Source: Glycomyces paridis
GTDB taxonomy: Bacteria > Actinomycetota > Actinomycetes > Mycobacteriales > Micromonosporaceae
Length of the DNA stretch: 64,000 bases
Direction: 5' to 3'
Assembly (NCBI RefSeq): GCF_004912155.1
Contig: NZ_STGX01000005.1
Location: 201,625-265,624 of the forward strand
Shown here: one piece after another, positions 9,364 through 24,260 of the stretch
Numbering within the stretch: position 1 is the stretch's first letter
How the letters are laid out: every line of letters starts with the position of its first letter
The notes under the pieces: model-generated
What the model saw: the letters and a program-made list of their open reading frames with translations, nothing else
What the model was told of the DNA's origin: nothing
The model's database searches: none
Made by a program: the position numbers and the translations under genes

Positions 9364-10863
9364 ATGACCGCGACGCTGCCGACCGAACGGCGCCCCCGGT
9401 TCACCGCGAAGCAGGGGTGGGCGCTCGCCGTACTGGTGCTCCCGGTGCTGCTCATCTCCATCGACATGACCGTCCTCGGCTTCGCCGTGCCGTTCCTGTC
9501 CGAGGACCTGGAGCCCTCGGCCTCGCAACTGCTGTGGATCGTCGACGTCTACGGCTTCGTGCTCGCCGGACTCCTGGTCACCATGGGCACCCTCGGCGAC
9601 CGGCTCGGCCGCCGCAGGCTCCTGGTCATCGGATCGGGCGCGTTCGCCGCCGCGAGCGTCATCGCCGCCTACGCGCCCACGCCCGAGGCGCTCATCGCCG
9701 CGCGCGCGCTCCTGGGCCTCGCCGGGGCCACGCTCATGCCGACCACGCTCGCACTCATGCGCAACCTCTTCGAGGACGACCGCCAGCGCCGCTTCGCGAT
9801 CGCGATCTGGGCCTCGGGGTTCTCCGCCGGGTCCGCGGCCGGGCCGATCATCGGCGGCTGGCTGCTGGAGCACTTCTGGTGGGGCTCGGTGTTCCTCATG
9901 GCCGCGCCGGTGTCGATCGCCGTGGTGATCGCCGCGCCGTTCCTGCTGCCGGAGTCGAAGAACCCGAACCCGGGGAGGCTCGACCTCGCCAGCGTCGCGC
10001 TGTCGTTCCTGGCGATGTTCCCGTTCGTGTACGGGGTCAAGACGATCGCCGAGCACGGCCCGACGTGGACGGCCGCCGCCGCGCTGGCGGTGGGCGCCTT
10101 CGCGGCGGTCCGCTTCGTGCGGCGCCAGAAGCGCCTGGAGCACCCGCTCATCGACGTGGGGCTGTTCCGGGTGCGCCGCTTCAGCGCCTCGCTGGCGACG
10201 AACTTCACGATCGTGTTCGCGCTCATCTCGGCGCTGTTCCTGCTGACGCAGTACCTTCAGCTGGTGCTCGGCTACTCCCCCATGAAGGCGGGGCTGCTGC
10301 TCCTGCCGGGCATGGCGGTGTCGGTCGTGGCCGGGCTCGTGGCGGTGCGGCTGTCGGAGCGGGTCGGCATGGTGCGCACCATCGTCGGCGGGCTGGTGTT
10401 CGTGATCGCCGGATTCGCGGCGATGGCGCTCATCGGCGTGGACTCCGGCGCCGCGGTCGTCGCGGTGGCGTTCGCGCTCATCGGCGGCGGCTCGGGGCTG
10501 GCGCAGACGGTCACGAACGACGCGATCCTGGCCGCGGCCCCTGCAGACCGGGCGGGGGCGGCCTCGGCGATCTCCGAGACCGCGTACGAGCTCGGCGGGG
10601 CCATGGGCGTGGCGCTGCTGGGGTCGCTGGCGACCGGGATCTACCGGTCCGAGCTCGGCGACGCGCCCGCCGGGGCGTCCGAGACGCTCGGGGAGGCCGT
10701 GCACGTGGCGGCGGCGCTTCCGGCCGAGGCCGGGGACGCGCTGCTGGAGGCGGCGAAGACCGCGTTCACCGACGGGCTGCGGACGACGTCGCTGCTGGCC
10801 GCGGGTCTGGTCGTGGTGGCGACGGTCGCGGTGGGCCGGGCCCTGCGCACGAAGCGGGCCTAG
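9364..10863 (+). CDS. MFS drug efflux transporter, DHA2 (EmrB/QacA) type
   Basis: Proton-coupled exporter of about 14 membrane segments (499 aa). The DHA2 hallmark DMTVLGFAVPFL lies in helix 1, motif A GTLGDRLGRRRLLVIG between helices 2 and 3, and motif C-like GPIIGGWLLE in helix 5. The ATG start at 9364 has GAAGGAGG 5 nt upstream; the frame runs open further upstream but that part overlaps the TetR gene. Substrate unknown. The neighbouring UvrA-like gene suggests a combined drug-export and DNA-protection function (inference). Confidence 0.95.
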   Translation: MTATLPTERRPRFTAKQGWALAVLVLPVLLISIDMTVLGFAVPFLSEDLEPSASQLLWIVDVYGFVLAGLLVTMGTLGDRLGRRRLLVIGSGAFAAASVIAAYAPTPEALIAARALLGLAGATLMPTTLALMRNLFEDDRQRRFAIAIWASGFSAGSAAGPIIGGWLLEHFWWGSVFLMAAPVSIAVVIAAPFLLPESKNPNPGRLDLASVALSFLAMFPFVYGVKTIAEHGPTWTAAAALAVGAFAAVRFVRRQKRLEHPLIDVGLFRVRRFSASLATNFTIVFALISALFLLTQYLQLVLGYSPMKAGLLLLPGMAVSVVAGLVAVRLSERVGMVRTIVGGLVFVIAGFAAMALIGVDSGAAVVAVAFALIGGGSGLAQTVTNDAILAAAPADRAGAASAISETAYELGGAMGVALLGSLATGIYRSELGDAPAGASETLGEAVHVAAALPAEAGDALLEAAKTAFTDGLRTTSLLAAGLVVVATVAVGRALRTKRA

Positions 10864-10871
10864 GAGACGCG

Positions 10872-10906
10872 AAGGGGCGCCCGGAGCGATGCTCCGGGCG
10901 CCCCTT
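10872..10906. terminator. Bidirectional terminator between MFS and UvrA-like genes
   Basis: A perfect 16-bp GC-rich stem has a 3-nt loop (arms 10872-10887 and 10891-10906), further extended by flanking GACGCGAAG/CTTCGCGTC. It sits exactly between two convergent genes. Confidence 0.88.
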
Positions 10907-10914
10907 GCTTCGCG

Positions 10915-13293
<2,379 letters not shown>

Positions 13294-13476
13294 GCGAGTC
13301 TCCTCTGCTCGGCGCCGGCGGGCGCCGTCGGTCGGCCGACCGGGACGGGTCGGCATGGGTGGTGGTGCGGGTGCTTCCTGGTCCGCCGCCGAAGCGGCGG
13401 ACTCCATAACGTATCCGGTGGCACCGACAACGCGCGACCCCGGTCGGCTCGCGCCGGTCGGGGTCGCACGGAACGC

Positions 13477-13887
13477 TCAGAGGCGCTTGTTGATGCGGAT
13501 CATGTTGCCCGCCGGGTCGCGGAAGGCGCAGTCGCGGACGCCGTACGGCTGGTCCGTCGGCTCCTGGAGCACCTCCGCGCCCGAGGCGCTGACCCGCTCG
13601 AACAGGCCGTCGAGGTCGTCGGTGCTGAAGATGACGCCCCGCAGCAGGCCCTTCGCCAGCAGCGTCGCGGCGGCCTCCTTGTCGGCCTCGGAGGCGTTCG
13701 GGTCCCCGACGGTCGACTCCAGGACGATGCCGATCTCGGGCTGGCCGGGCGGACCCACGGTCACCCAGCGCAGCGTCTCGTAGGAGACGTCGTTGCGGAC
13801 TTCGAGACCGAGCGCGTCACGGTAGAAACCGAGCGCCTTGTCGTGGTCGTCGACGGCGATGAAGCATTGTGCGAGCTTGATGTCCAT
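13477..13887 (-). CDS. VOC (glyoxalase/bleomycin-resistance fold) protein
   Basis: 136-aa protein beginning MDIKLAQCFIAVDDHDKALGFYRDALGLEVRND, the typical first beta-alpha-beta-beta-beta module of the VOC fold. A second module follows (GVIFSTDDLDGLFERV...FRDPAGNMIRI). The frame is open to 13929, but homology supports the start at 13887. It follows the AraC-type regulator with 10 bp between the genes, a common actinobacterial pair. Substrate unknown. Confidence 0.87.
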   Translation of the reverse strand: MDIKLAQCFIAVDDHDKALGFYRDALGLEVRNDVSYETLRWVTVGPPGQPEIGIVLESTVGDPNASEADKEAAATLLAKGLLRGVIFSTDDLDGLFERVSASGAEVLQEPTDQPYGVRDCAFRDPAGNMIRINKRL

Positions 13888-13897
13888 GCGACCGACG

Positions 13898-14353
13898 TTA
13901 CCGGCGGGACGGGGGCTTCGCTTCTCCATTCCTGACCGGTCGGGTGTAGATCTTGGCGACGCACGCGGGAATGGCCGCGGCCTCCCCGTGGTCCCTCGCC
14001 CGGTACGCGCTCGGGCTCTCCCCCACCAGCTCGGTGAACCGCGAGCTGAACGACCCCAGCGAGGTACAGCCGACAGCGAAGCAGACCTCCGTCACCGACA
14101 GGTCCCCGCGCCGCAGCAGCGCCTTCGCGCGCTCGATCCGCCGGGTCATGAGGTAGCTGTACGGCGTCTCCCCGTACGCGGACCGGAAACTCCGGGCGAA
14201 ATGCCCCATCGACATGTGAGCGACCTGCGCGAGCGCGGCCACGTCCAGCGGCTTCGCGTACTCGCGGTCCATCAGGTCCCTCGCCCGGCGCAGCAGCACC
14301 AGATCCTCCAGATTCACTCGCCCAGCATGGCACGGCCCCGCGGGCACCGGCAA
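13898..14353 (-). CDS. AraC-family transcriptional regulator, short form
   Basis: 151 aa at most, with a C-terminal-type AraC double helix-turn-helix only: PLDVAALAQVAHMSMGHFARSF and SVTEVCFAVGCTSLGSFSSRF. No sugar or effector domain is present. GTG at 14317 (before NLEDLVLLRRARDLMD) is an alternative start. It is adjacent to the VOC gene, which it probably controls. Confidence 0.85.
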   Translation of the reverse strand: MPVPAGPCHAGRVNLEDLVLLRRARDLMDREYAKPLDVAALAQVAHMSMGHFARSFRSAYGETPYSYLMTRRIERAKALLRRGDLSVTEVCFAVGCTSLGSFSSRFTELVGESPSAYRARDHGEAAAIPACVAKIYTRPVRNGEAKPPSRR

Positions 14354-14394
14354 CGCGAAGGGACGGGACCCGAGACGGGCCCCGCCCCTTCGCG
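14354..14394 (-). terminator. Terminator after pyrG
   Basis: A stem CGCGAAGGG/CCCTTCGCG with an inner imperfect GC continuation lies just beyond the pyrG stop and before the AraC gene on the same strand. Confidence 0.6.
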
Positions 14395-14403
14395 GCGGTC
14401 GGA

Positions 14404-18395
<3,992 letters not shown>

Positions 18396-18402
18396 GGCGG
18401 GG

Positions 18403-19500
18403 CTATCTTCCCGTCAGTTCGAGGTAGAGGGCGTCGAGCACGTCGATGACGCGCTCCTCGTCGGGCCAGGTGGCGGCCTGGGCGCGGCCGGCGGCAGCGA
18501 GGCGCGCGAGGCGCTCGGGGTCGGCGAGGAGGGCGCGCACGTGGGCGTCGAAGGCGTCGACGTCGCCGACGGGGAAGAGGATCGCGCCTTCGCCGACGAG
18601 GTCGGGAATGCCGCCGGTGCGGGTGGCGACGAGCGGGAGCCCGGCCTGGAGCGCCTCCTGGAGGGACAGCGGGTAGCCCTCCCAGGTGCTGGTGTTGACG
18701 ACGAGGTCGGCGGCGGCCAGGAGGTCGGCGATGTCGCCGCGGTGGCCCAGGAGGCGCACGTCGGCGCCGCTCGCGTCGATGAGCGCCTGCAGGCGGTCGC
18801 GTTCGGGGCCGTCCCCGGCGATGGCGACGACGGGCGCGGGGTCGAGGCCGGTCCAGCGCTTGGCGGCGGCGATGAGGGTGTCGTGGTCCTTCTGGACGTT
18901 GAGCCGCCCGACCGACAGGATCAGGGGCCGGTCGCCGATGCCGAGCTGGGCGCGCAGGACCTTCGGGTCGCCCGCGGGCCGCAGCGGCGGCGCGGGGGCC
19001 TGCGCCAGGCGCGCGTCGACGGCGCCGAGGCCGACGAGGTGCGAGTGGAGGTCGGGCGAGATGGCGAGCGCGACGTCGACGCCGCGGGCCAGGCGCCGCT
19101 CCATGAAGTCGTAGGCCTGCCGCTTGACGCCGGTGGCGAGCTGCGTGTTGTGCCAGGTGGTGACGAGGGCGGCCCCGGCGGGGCGGGCGGCGAGCGCGGT
19201 CATGCCCGCGGTCATGCCGTGGGCGTGGACGACGTCGACGCCGCGGCCGGTGATGCCGCGCAGGGCCTTCGAGACGGCCCACCAGGCGGCGGGCAGGCCC
19301 GGGGAGGGCTTGGAGGTGATCGGGGCGGAGATGAAGCGGGCGCCGGTGGCGCGGAACCCGAACCGCTCCTCGGTCTCGGGCGGGCCGACGACGGTGACGG
19401 CGTCACCTCGGGCGACGAGTCCGGTCGCGACCGAGGCGACGTGCGTGCCGACGCCGCCGGTCGAGGGTCCGAGCACCAAGGCGATCCTTCGGTTGCTCAC
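18403..19500 (-). CDS. GT4-family glycosyltransferase
   Basis: 365-aa retaining glycosyltransferase of the GT-B fold. The N-terminal RIALVLGPSTGGVGTHVASVATGL is the acceptor-domain start; the C-terminal donor site is LILSVGRLNVQKDHDTLI and the motif WEGYPLSLQEALQAGLPLVAT contains the conserved E-x7-E. The start is GTG at 19500, which overlaps the murJ stop as GTGA. Context (murJ, a lipid-carrier transferase) suggests a cell-envelope glycan or lipid-linked acceptor (inference). Confidence 0.9.
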   Translation of the reverse strand: MSNRRIALVLGPSTGGVGTHVASVATGLVARGDAVTVVGPPETEERFGFRATGARFISAPITSKPSPGLPAAWWAVSKALRGITGRGVDVVHAHGMTAGMTALAARPAGAALVTTWHNTQLATGVKRQAYDFMERRLARGVDVALAISPDLHSHLVGLGAVDARLAQAPAPPLRPAGDPKVLRAQLGIGDRPLILSVGRLNVQKDHDTLIAAAKRWTGLDPAPVVAIAGDGPERDRLQALIDASGADVRLLGHRGDIADLLAAADLVVNTSTWEGYPLSLQEALQAGLPLVATRTGGIPDLVGEGAILFPVGDVDAFDAHVRALLADPERLARLAAAGRAQAATWPDEERVIDVLDALYLELTGR

Positions 19501-21155
19501 TGGTCGGCTCCGCTCTCTGGGTCGTTCGACTGGTCGTCGGTTCCGTTCGACGTCCGTATTGTGCCAGCGCGGCGCAGCACCGGCCGCACCACGCCGGATC
19601 CGCCGATGAGGGCGGCGAGTCCGAGGTAGACGACGGCGGTCGCGCCGCCGACGACGACGCCCTGGACGAGGGCGCTGAAGGTGGTGTCCGCGTGGCCCCA
19701 CAGGAAGATGAGCTCGCGTGCGGCGAGGACGGCGACGATCGAGGCGACGACGGTGGCGAGCGTGGCGCGCGGGACGCCCGCGAGGCTGGCCGTGCCGGTG
19801 TGGCGGGCGATGGCGGCGGTGAGGGCGAGGCCGATGACGGTCATGCCGATGGTCCAGGCGATGGCGAGCGCGAGCGTGCGGTCCTCGATGGGCATGGCTT
19901 CGGAGAGGACGACCGCGGCGACGGCGCCGGCGGCCCATCCGATGGAGGTGGCCCCGGCGGCGTACTTGTTGCGGCCGATGGCGTAGAGGCCCCGGGAGTA
20001 GATCGCGAACATCGAGTAGCCGAAGAGGCCGAAGGCGAGGCCGGTGAGGGTCGCTTGGAGCTGGGTCTGGGTGCTGGAGACGTTGTCGGAGGAGACCGAG
20101 GAGAGGACGGTGCCGATGGGTTCGGCCAGGCCCGCGAGGGCGGCGACGCCGAGGCCGGAGAGCAGGAGGACGGCGCGGCCGACGTTGGAGAGGCGCCGCT
20201 GGTAGCGGTCGTGCTCGCCGAGCGAAAACGCTTCGGCGAGGACGGGGTAGGCGGCGGTGGCGAGCGGGACGGCGAGGATGGCCCAGGGCAGCAGGAAGAA
20301 CGTCTGGGAGACGGTGAAGACGGCGACCGGGCCGGGCCCCGCACCGTTGGCGAGGCGCATGAGCAGGGCTTGGCACAGCTGCTGGGCGCCGACGGTGATG
20401 GCCCCGGCGATGGCGAGGGACTTCAGGCCTGAGGCGACGTGGGTCTCCAGGCGCCAGGCGGGCCGCAGGCGCAGGCCGAGGCCGCGCAGGGGGAAGACGA
20501 GACAACCGGCGAGGACGACGACGCCGAGGGTGGTGCCGAGGCCGAGGAGGAGGATCTCCCCCTGGCCGATGTCCTCAGTGGAGGCGTTGCGTTCGGAGGT
20601 GACGCCGTAGGCGAGGTAGACGACGGCCATGACGATGCTGGAGAGCAGCGGGGCGAGGGCGGGCCAGGCGAAGCGGCGGTGGGACTGGAGGATGCCGGTG
20701 AGCACCACGGCGACGCCGTACAGCGGCAGCTGCGGGGCGAAGAGGATGAGCAGTTCGGTGGCGACGTCGATGGTCTCGGGCTCGATCGAGCCCCCCGGCA
20801 TGAGCGCGAGGATGATCGGGCGGGCGAACACCGCGACGATGACACCGGCGGGGAGCAGGATGGTCAGCGCCCAGGTCAGCAGTGCCGAGGCGATACGGCT
20901 GACCTGTTCGGGGTCGTGGCGGGCGAGGGGCGCGGCCAGCAGCGGGATCACCAGCGCCGCGAGCGCTCCCCCGGCGACCAGTTCGAAGATGATGTTGGGG
21001 ATGTTGTTCGCGGTCTGGTAGGCGGTGCCGAGGGCGCCGAGGCCGATCGTGTAGGTGAACACCATCGTGCGGCCGAACCCGGCCAGGCGGGAGGCGACGG
21101 TGATCGCACCGATGACCGAGGCGGCACGACCGACTTCGCGTCGGGTCTCGGTCAA
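19497..21155 (-). CDS. murJ: Lipid II flippase MurJ (MVF family)
   Basis: Polytopic membrane protein of about 14 helices in the MATE/MVF superfamily, moving lipid-linked precursors across the membrane. The N-terminus TETRREVGRAASVIGAITVASRLAGFGRTMVF, followed by a segment ending NNIPNIIFELVAGGALAALV, is characteristic. The frame is open to 21953, but TTG at 21155 overlaps the stop of the upstream transferase gene as TTGA and gives 552 aa. It may be the lipid II flippase or a paralog for another polymer, since actinomycetes often carry more than one. Confidence 0.88.
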   Translation of the reverse strand: MTETRREVGRAASVIGAITVASRLAGFGRTMVFTYTIGLGALGTAYQTANNIPNIIFELVAGGALAALVIPLLAAPLARHDPEQVSRIASALLTWALTILLPAGVIVAVFARPIILALMPGGSIEPETIDVATELLILFAPQLPLYGVAVVLTGILQSHRRFAWPALAPLLSSIVMAVVYLAYGVTSERNASTEDIGQGEILLLGLGTTLGVVVLAGCLVFPLRGLGLRLRPAWRLETHVASGLKSLAIAGAITVGAQQLCQALLMRLANGAGPGPVAVFTVSQTFFLLPWAILAVPLATAAYPVLAEAFSLGEHDRYQRRLSNVGRAVLLLSGLGVAALAGLAEPIGTVLSSVSSDNVSSTQTQLQATLTGLAFGLFGYSMFAIYSRGLYAIGRNKYAAGATSIGWAAGAVAAVVLSEAMPIEDRTLALAIAWTIGMTVIGLALTAAIARHTGTASLAGVPRATLATVVASIVAVLAARELIFLWGHADTTFSALVQGVVVGGATAVVYLGLAALIGGSGVVRPVLRRAGTIRTSNGTDDQSNDPESGADQ

Positions 21156-22048
21156 GACTTCGTCCGACCCAGCTCGTCCAACTCGCGCAGCACCGGCGTC
21201 TCGGCGATGACCTTCGTGAAGCTGACCTTCTCGGAGGTGGCGATGAGCGCGGCCACGCCCGCGAGGGCGAGGTGGCGGCCGATCATGCCGGTCCGGGAGA
21301 TGTAGGCCAGGCCGAGGAGCGCGCCGAGGGCGTTGGCGCCGCCGTCGCCGAGCATGGTCTTGCCGTCGAGGTCGTCGGCCATGGCCGCCCCGGCGGCGGA
21401 GGAGACGGCGAGGGCGGTGTTGGCGCCGCCTTGGGCGGTGGCCTTGCGGGACTTGGGGCCCGCGGGGCGCGAGAGCGGCGCGGAGACGATGGTGACCACC
21501 TTGAGGGCGCGGCCGGGCCTGAGGTCGAAGAGGTTGATCAGGTTGGCCGCCCCGGCGATGACGCCGCCGCCGACGCCGACGTTCCACAGCCGCCGGGTCC
21601 AGTGGCGGCGCGGGTCGGTGAGGTCGCCGTTGGTGAGATCCACGAGCGCGGCGGAGGCGAGCCCGGCGGTGGAGATCCCGAGGATCTTGACCAGGCCCGC
21701 GGAGAGGCGGCCCTTGCGGAGAGCGCCGAGGTGGCCCTTGAAACCCTTGGCCTTCTCGCCCTTGGCGTCGGCGATGTCGTCGTAGAGGCCGACGGCGCCG
21801 GAGGTGAGGCCGGTGGCGGCGGCGGCCACCGCGTAGGCCGGGGAGTTCGCCCCCAGGACCGCCGCGGCGGTGGCGCCGACCGTGACGCCCGGCCCTTCGG
21901 CCAGGCTCACGGTGTCGCCCTTGTGGTTGACCCGTTCGAGTTCGGTCGCCCACTTCGACCGCCGTACGGCTCCGATCGCGGCGATCGTGCCGCCCGCGGC
22001 GAGGCCTCCGAGGAACGCACGCCCGACGGTACGCGTTAGCTGGCTCAT
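21152..22048 (-). CDS. MraY/WecA-like phosphoglycosyl transferase (GT family 4 membrane type)
   Basis: 298 aa, multi-helix membrane protein. The polyprenyl-phosphate sugar-1-phosphate transferase motifs are visible: GLYDDIADAKGEKAKGFKGHL (Asp pair and following basic/His segment), NLINLFDLRPGRALK (the N-x-x-N-x-x-D-G-like region), and MLGDGGANALGALLG (the DGG metal-site motif). It would transfer a sugar phosphate from a UDP-sugar to undecaprenyl phosphate. It sits between steB and murJ, a conserved actinobacterial order; exact product unknown. Confidence 0.85.
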   Translation of the reverse strand: MSQLTRTVGRAFLGGLAAGGTIAAIGAVRRSKWATELERVNHKGDTVSLAEGPGVTVGATAAAVLGANSPAYAVAAAATGLTSGAVGLYDDIADAKGEKAKGFKGHLGALRKGRLSAGLVKILGISTAGLASAALVDLTNGDLTDPRRHWTRRLWNVGVGGGVIAGAANLINLFDLRPGRALKVVTIVSAPLSRPAGPKSRKATAQGGANTALAVSSAAGAAMADDLDGKTMLGDGGANALGALLGLAYISRTGMIGRHLALAGVAALIATSEKVSFTKVIAETPVLRELDELGRTKS

Positions 22049-22058
22049 GGACGCGATA

Positions 22059-22991
22059 CTAGGCTGCGCCGGGAAGCAGGTCCGACATGCCCTCCCCGAT
22101 CCCGAGATGGTCCACGTTGCCGGTGGCGATGTAGTCGGCGAGCGCGGCGACCGCGGCGATCTGGCCCTGGGTGACCGCGACGTTGTCGACGGTGGCGACG
22201 TCGTCGACCTCGTCGCTTCGAAGGACCGTGATCGGGTTGCCGTCGCCGGTCGAGGTCGTGGCGCCGTAGACGGTGGGCACGTCGGCGGCGAAGGCGCCAG
22301 TGAGGGCGACCATGCCGTTGTTGCGCTCCTCCGAGTCGGAGTCGGTGGAGCCGGGTCCGGCGAGGACGAGGACGCCGTCGGCGACGCCGGTCGGCTCCTC
22401 TTCGACGGTGAGCATCGACAGCTCGTTGAGGCTCGTGGTGACCTTCGTGATGTCGCCCGCGGCGATCTCGACGGCGGTGCCGTCGGCCTTGCCGGTGGTG
22501 ACGGCGGCGAGGACGTAGCTCATCGCGGCGACCCCGTCGTAGGTGACGGGGGGCTGGACCGTGGCGGGGGTGATCTCGTTGTCGACGAGGTCCACGAGCT
22601 GGTCGGCGTTGTCGGGGTCGAAGAACTCGTCGAGGACGGAGATGCGGCCCGAGACGGTGGCGCCGGAGTAGCCGAGCATCTCGACCACGCCGTCGACGGT
22701 GTCGGTCTCCACGCCGGGGAGGGCGACGATGAGGACGTTCTTGTCGGTGAGCATGCCCGCCAGGTAGGCCGGGGCGATCTCGGCGGCGAAGGCCTGGTCG
22801 TCGCCGAGCTGGTCTTCGAGCTCGTTGATCTCGGCGCGCAACTGGTCGTTCGAGTCGCGCAGGCCCTGGGTGGCGCTCTGGAGGCGCTCGACGGCGGGGC
22901 CGTTGAGGGCGGCGGTGCCGAGGATGAGGCCGACGGTGAGGGCGAGGAACACCGCGGTGAGGCTCACCAGGTGATAACGGAAGTTGATCAA
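22059..22991 (-). CDS. steB: SteB/MctB-family envelope protein (DUF3186)
   Basis: 310 aa. It starts at TTG 22991, which overlaps the steA stop (TTGA), reading INFRYHLVSLTAVFLALTVGLILGTAAL, a single N-terminal membrane helix. A coiled coil (ERLQSATQGLRDSNDQLRAEINELEDQL) and an extracytoplasmic domain follow. The family was first described as the copper-transport-linked MctB in mycobacteria, and as SteB, partner of SteA in cell separation, in corynebacteria. Pairing with steA favours the cell-division role here. Confidence 0.88.
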   Translation of the reverse strand: MINFRYHLVSLTAVFLALTVGLILGTAALNGPAVERLQSATQGLRDSNDQLRAEINELEDQLGDDQAFAAEIAPAYLAGMLTDKNVLIVALPGVETDTVDGVVEMLGYSGATVSGRISVLDEFFDPDNADQLVDLVDNEITPATVQPPVTYDGVAAMSYVLAAVTTGKADGTAVEIAAGDITKVTTSLNELSMLTVEEEPTGVADGVLVLAGPGSTDSDSEERNNGMVALTGAFAADVPTVYGATTSTGDGNPITVLRSDEVDDVATVDNVAVTQGQIAAVAALADYIATGNVDHLGIGEGMSDLLPGAA

Positions 22992-24184
22992 GAGAACAGT
23001 CTTTCGATTTGGAAGATCAAACCTTCCCACCAGTCGGCGACCACGTCGACGAACGAGCGTCCGACGGTGGAGATCGCGACGGCGGTGGCCATGGCGGCGA
23101 GTCCGGCGACGATGAGCAGGAGCAGGGCCGAGATGGACATGTCCTGGCGGTAGAGGCGCGAGACGCCCTTGGCGTCGACGAGCTTGCCGCCGACGCGCAG
23201 GCGGGTGAGGAACGTGGAGGCCATGCCGCCGCGCCCCTTGTCGAGGAACTCGACCATGGTGACGTGGGTGCCGACCGCGCAGATGAGCTCGGCGCCCTTC
23301 TCGTCGGCCATGAGCATCGCGATGTCCTCGGAGGTGGCCGCGGCGGGGAACGGGATCGCGGGGACCCCGAGCTTGTCCATGCGCTCCATGCCGGGGGCGC
23401 GGCCGTCGGCGTAGGCGTGGACGACGATCTCGGCGCCGCAGCGCAGGGCGTCGTCGGACACCGAGTCCATGTCGCCGACGATCATGTCGGGCGTGTAGCC
23501 GGCCTCGAGGAGCGCGTCCGCGCCGCCGTCGACGCCCACGAGCACGGGCTTGAACTCGCGGATGTAGGGCCGCAGGACGTCGATGTCCTCCTTGTAGTTG
23601 TAGCCGCGGATGACCACGAGGGCGTGGCGGCCGTTGAAGGAGGTCTTGACGTCGGGCACCCCGACCCCGTCGAGCAGGAGGTCCCGCTCGCGCTTGAGGT
23701 ACTCCATGGTGTTGGCCGCGAAGGCCTCCAGCTGGACCGACAGGCCCTCCTTGGCGGCCTCCATGTCGGCGGCCACCGACTCCTCGGTCTGGACGGTGCC
23801 CTCGCCGATCAGGGTGTCGCCGTAGTAGACCTCGCCGCCGTCGACCGTGACGGTCTTGCCTTCGCGGACGTTGTCGAAGATCTCCTCCCCGACGCCGTCG
23901 ACGAGGACGATCCCGGCCTTGACGAGCACTTCGGGGCCGAGGTTCGGGTAGCGGCCCGAGATCGACTTGGCGGCGTTGACGACCACGGCCACGCCGGTGC
24001 CCACGAGGGTGTCGGCGGCGACCCTGTCGAGGTCGACGTGGTCGATGATCGCAATGTCGCCGGGTTCGAGCCGGCCGCAGAGCCGCTTCGTGCGGCGGTC
24101 GAGACGGGCGGTGCCGACGAGTCGTCCCTCGGACGACTCGTCATCCGGTTTCCGCCCGGGCAAACGCAAGCTAGGTACACGCAT
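22988..24184 (-). CDS. steA: Cytokinetic ring protein SteA
   Basis: 398 aa. A soluble cytoplasmic body with a thiamine-pyrophosphokinase-like core is seen (ALVVIRGYNYKEDIDVLRPYI, VGVDGGADALLEAGYTPDMIVGDMDSVSD). One C-terminal membrane helix follows (about 365-388, SALLLLIVAGLAAMATAVAI) with a short tail. Known family role: recruited to the division septum with SteB to control peptidoglycan hydrolysis during daughter-cell separation. It is followed by steB with a 4-bp overlap and lies next to recN in the conserved cluster. Confidence 0.93.
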   Translation of the reverse strand: MRVPSLRLPGRKPDDESSEGRLVGTARLDRRTKRLCGRLEPGDIAIIDHVDLDRVAADTLVGTGVAVVVNAAKSISGRYPNLGPEVLVKAGIVLVDGVGEEIFDNVREGKTVTVDGGEVYYGDTLIGEGTVQTEESVAADMEAAKEGLSVQLEAFAANTMEYLKRERDLLLDGVGVPDVKTSFNGRHALVVIRGYNYKEDIDVLRPYIREFKPVLVGVDGGADALLEAGYTPDMIVGDMDSVSDDALRCGAEIVVHAYADGRAPGMERMDKLGVPAIPFPAAATSEDIAMLMADEKGAELICAVGTHVTMVEFLDKGRGGMASTFLTRLRVGGKLVDAKGVSRLYRQDMSISALLLLIVAGLAAMATAVAISTVGRSFVDVVADWWEGLIFQIERLFS

Positions 24185-24260
24185 CGTGCATCATCATGCC
24201 ATCCGATCGCACGGGCCGAGGCGACGGCGCGCCGCTTCGCACCCGATCCGGTGAAGGCCC

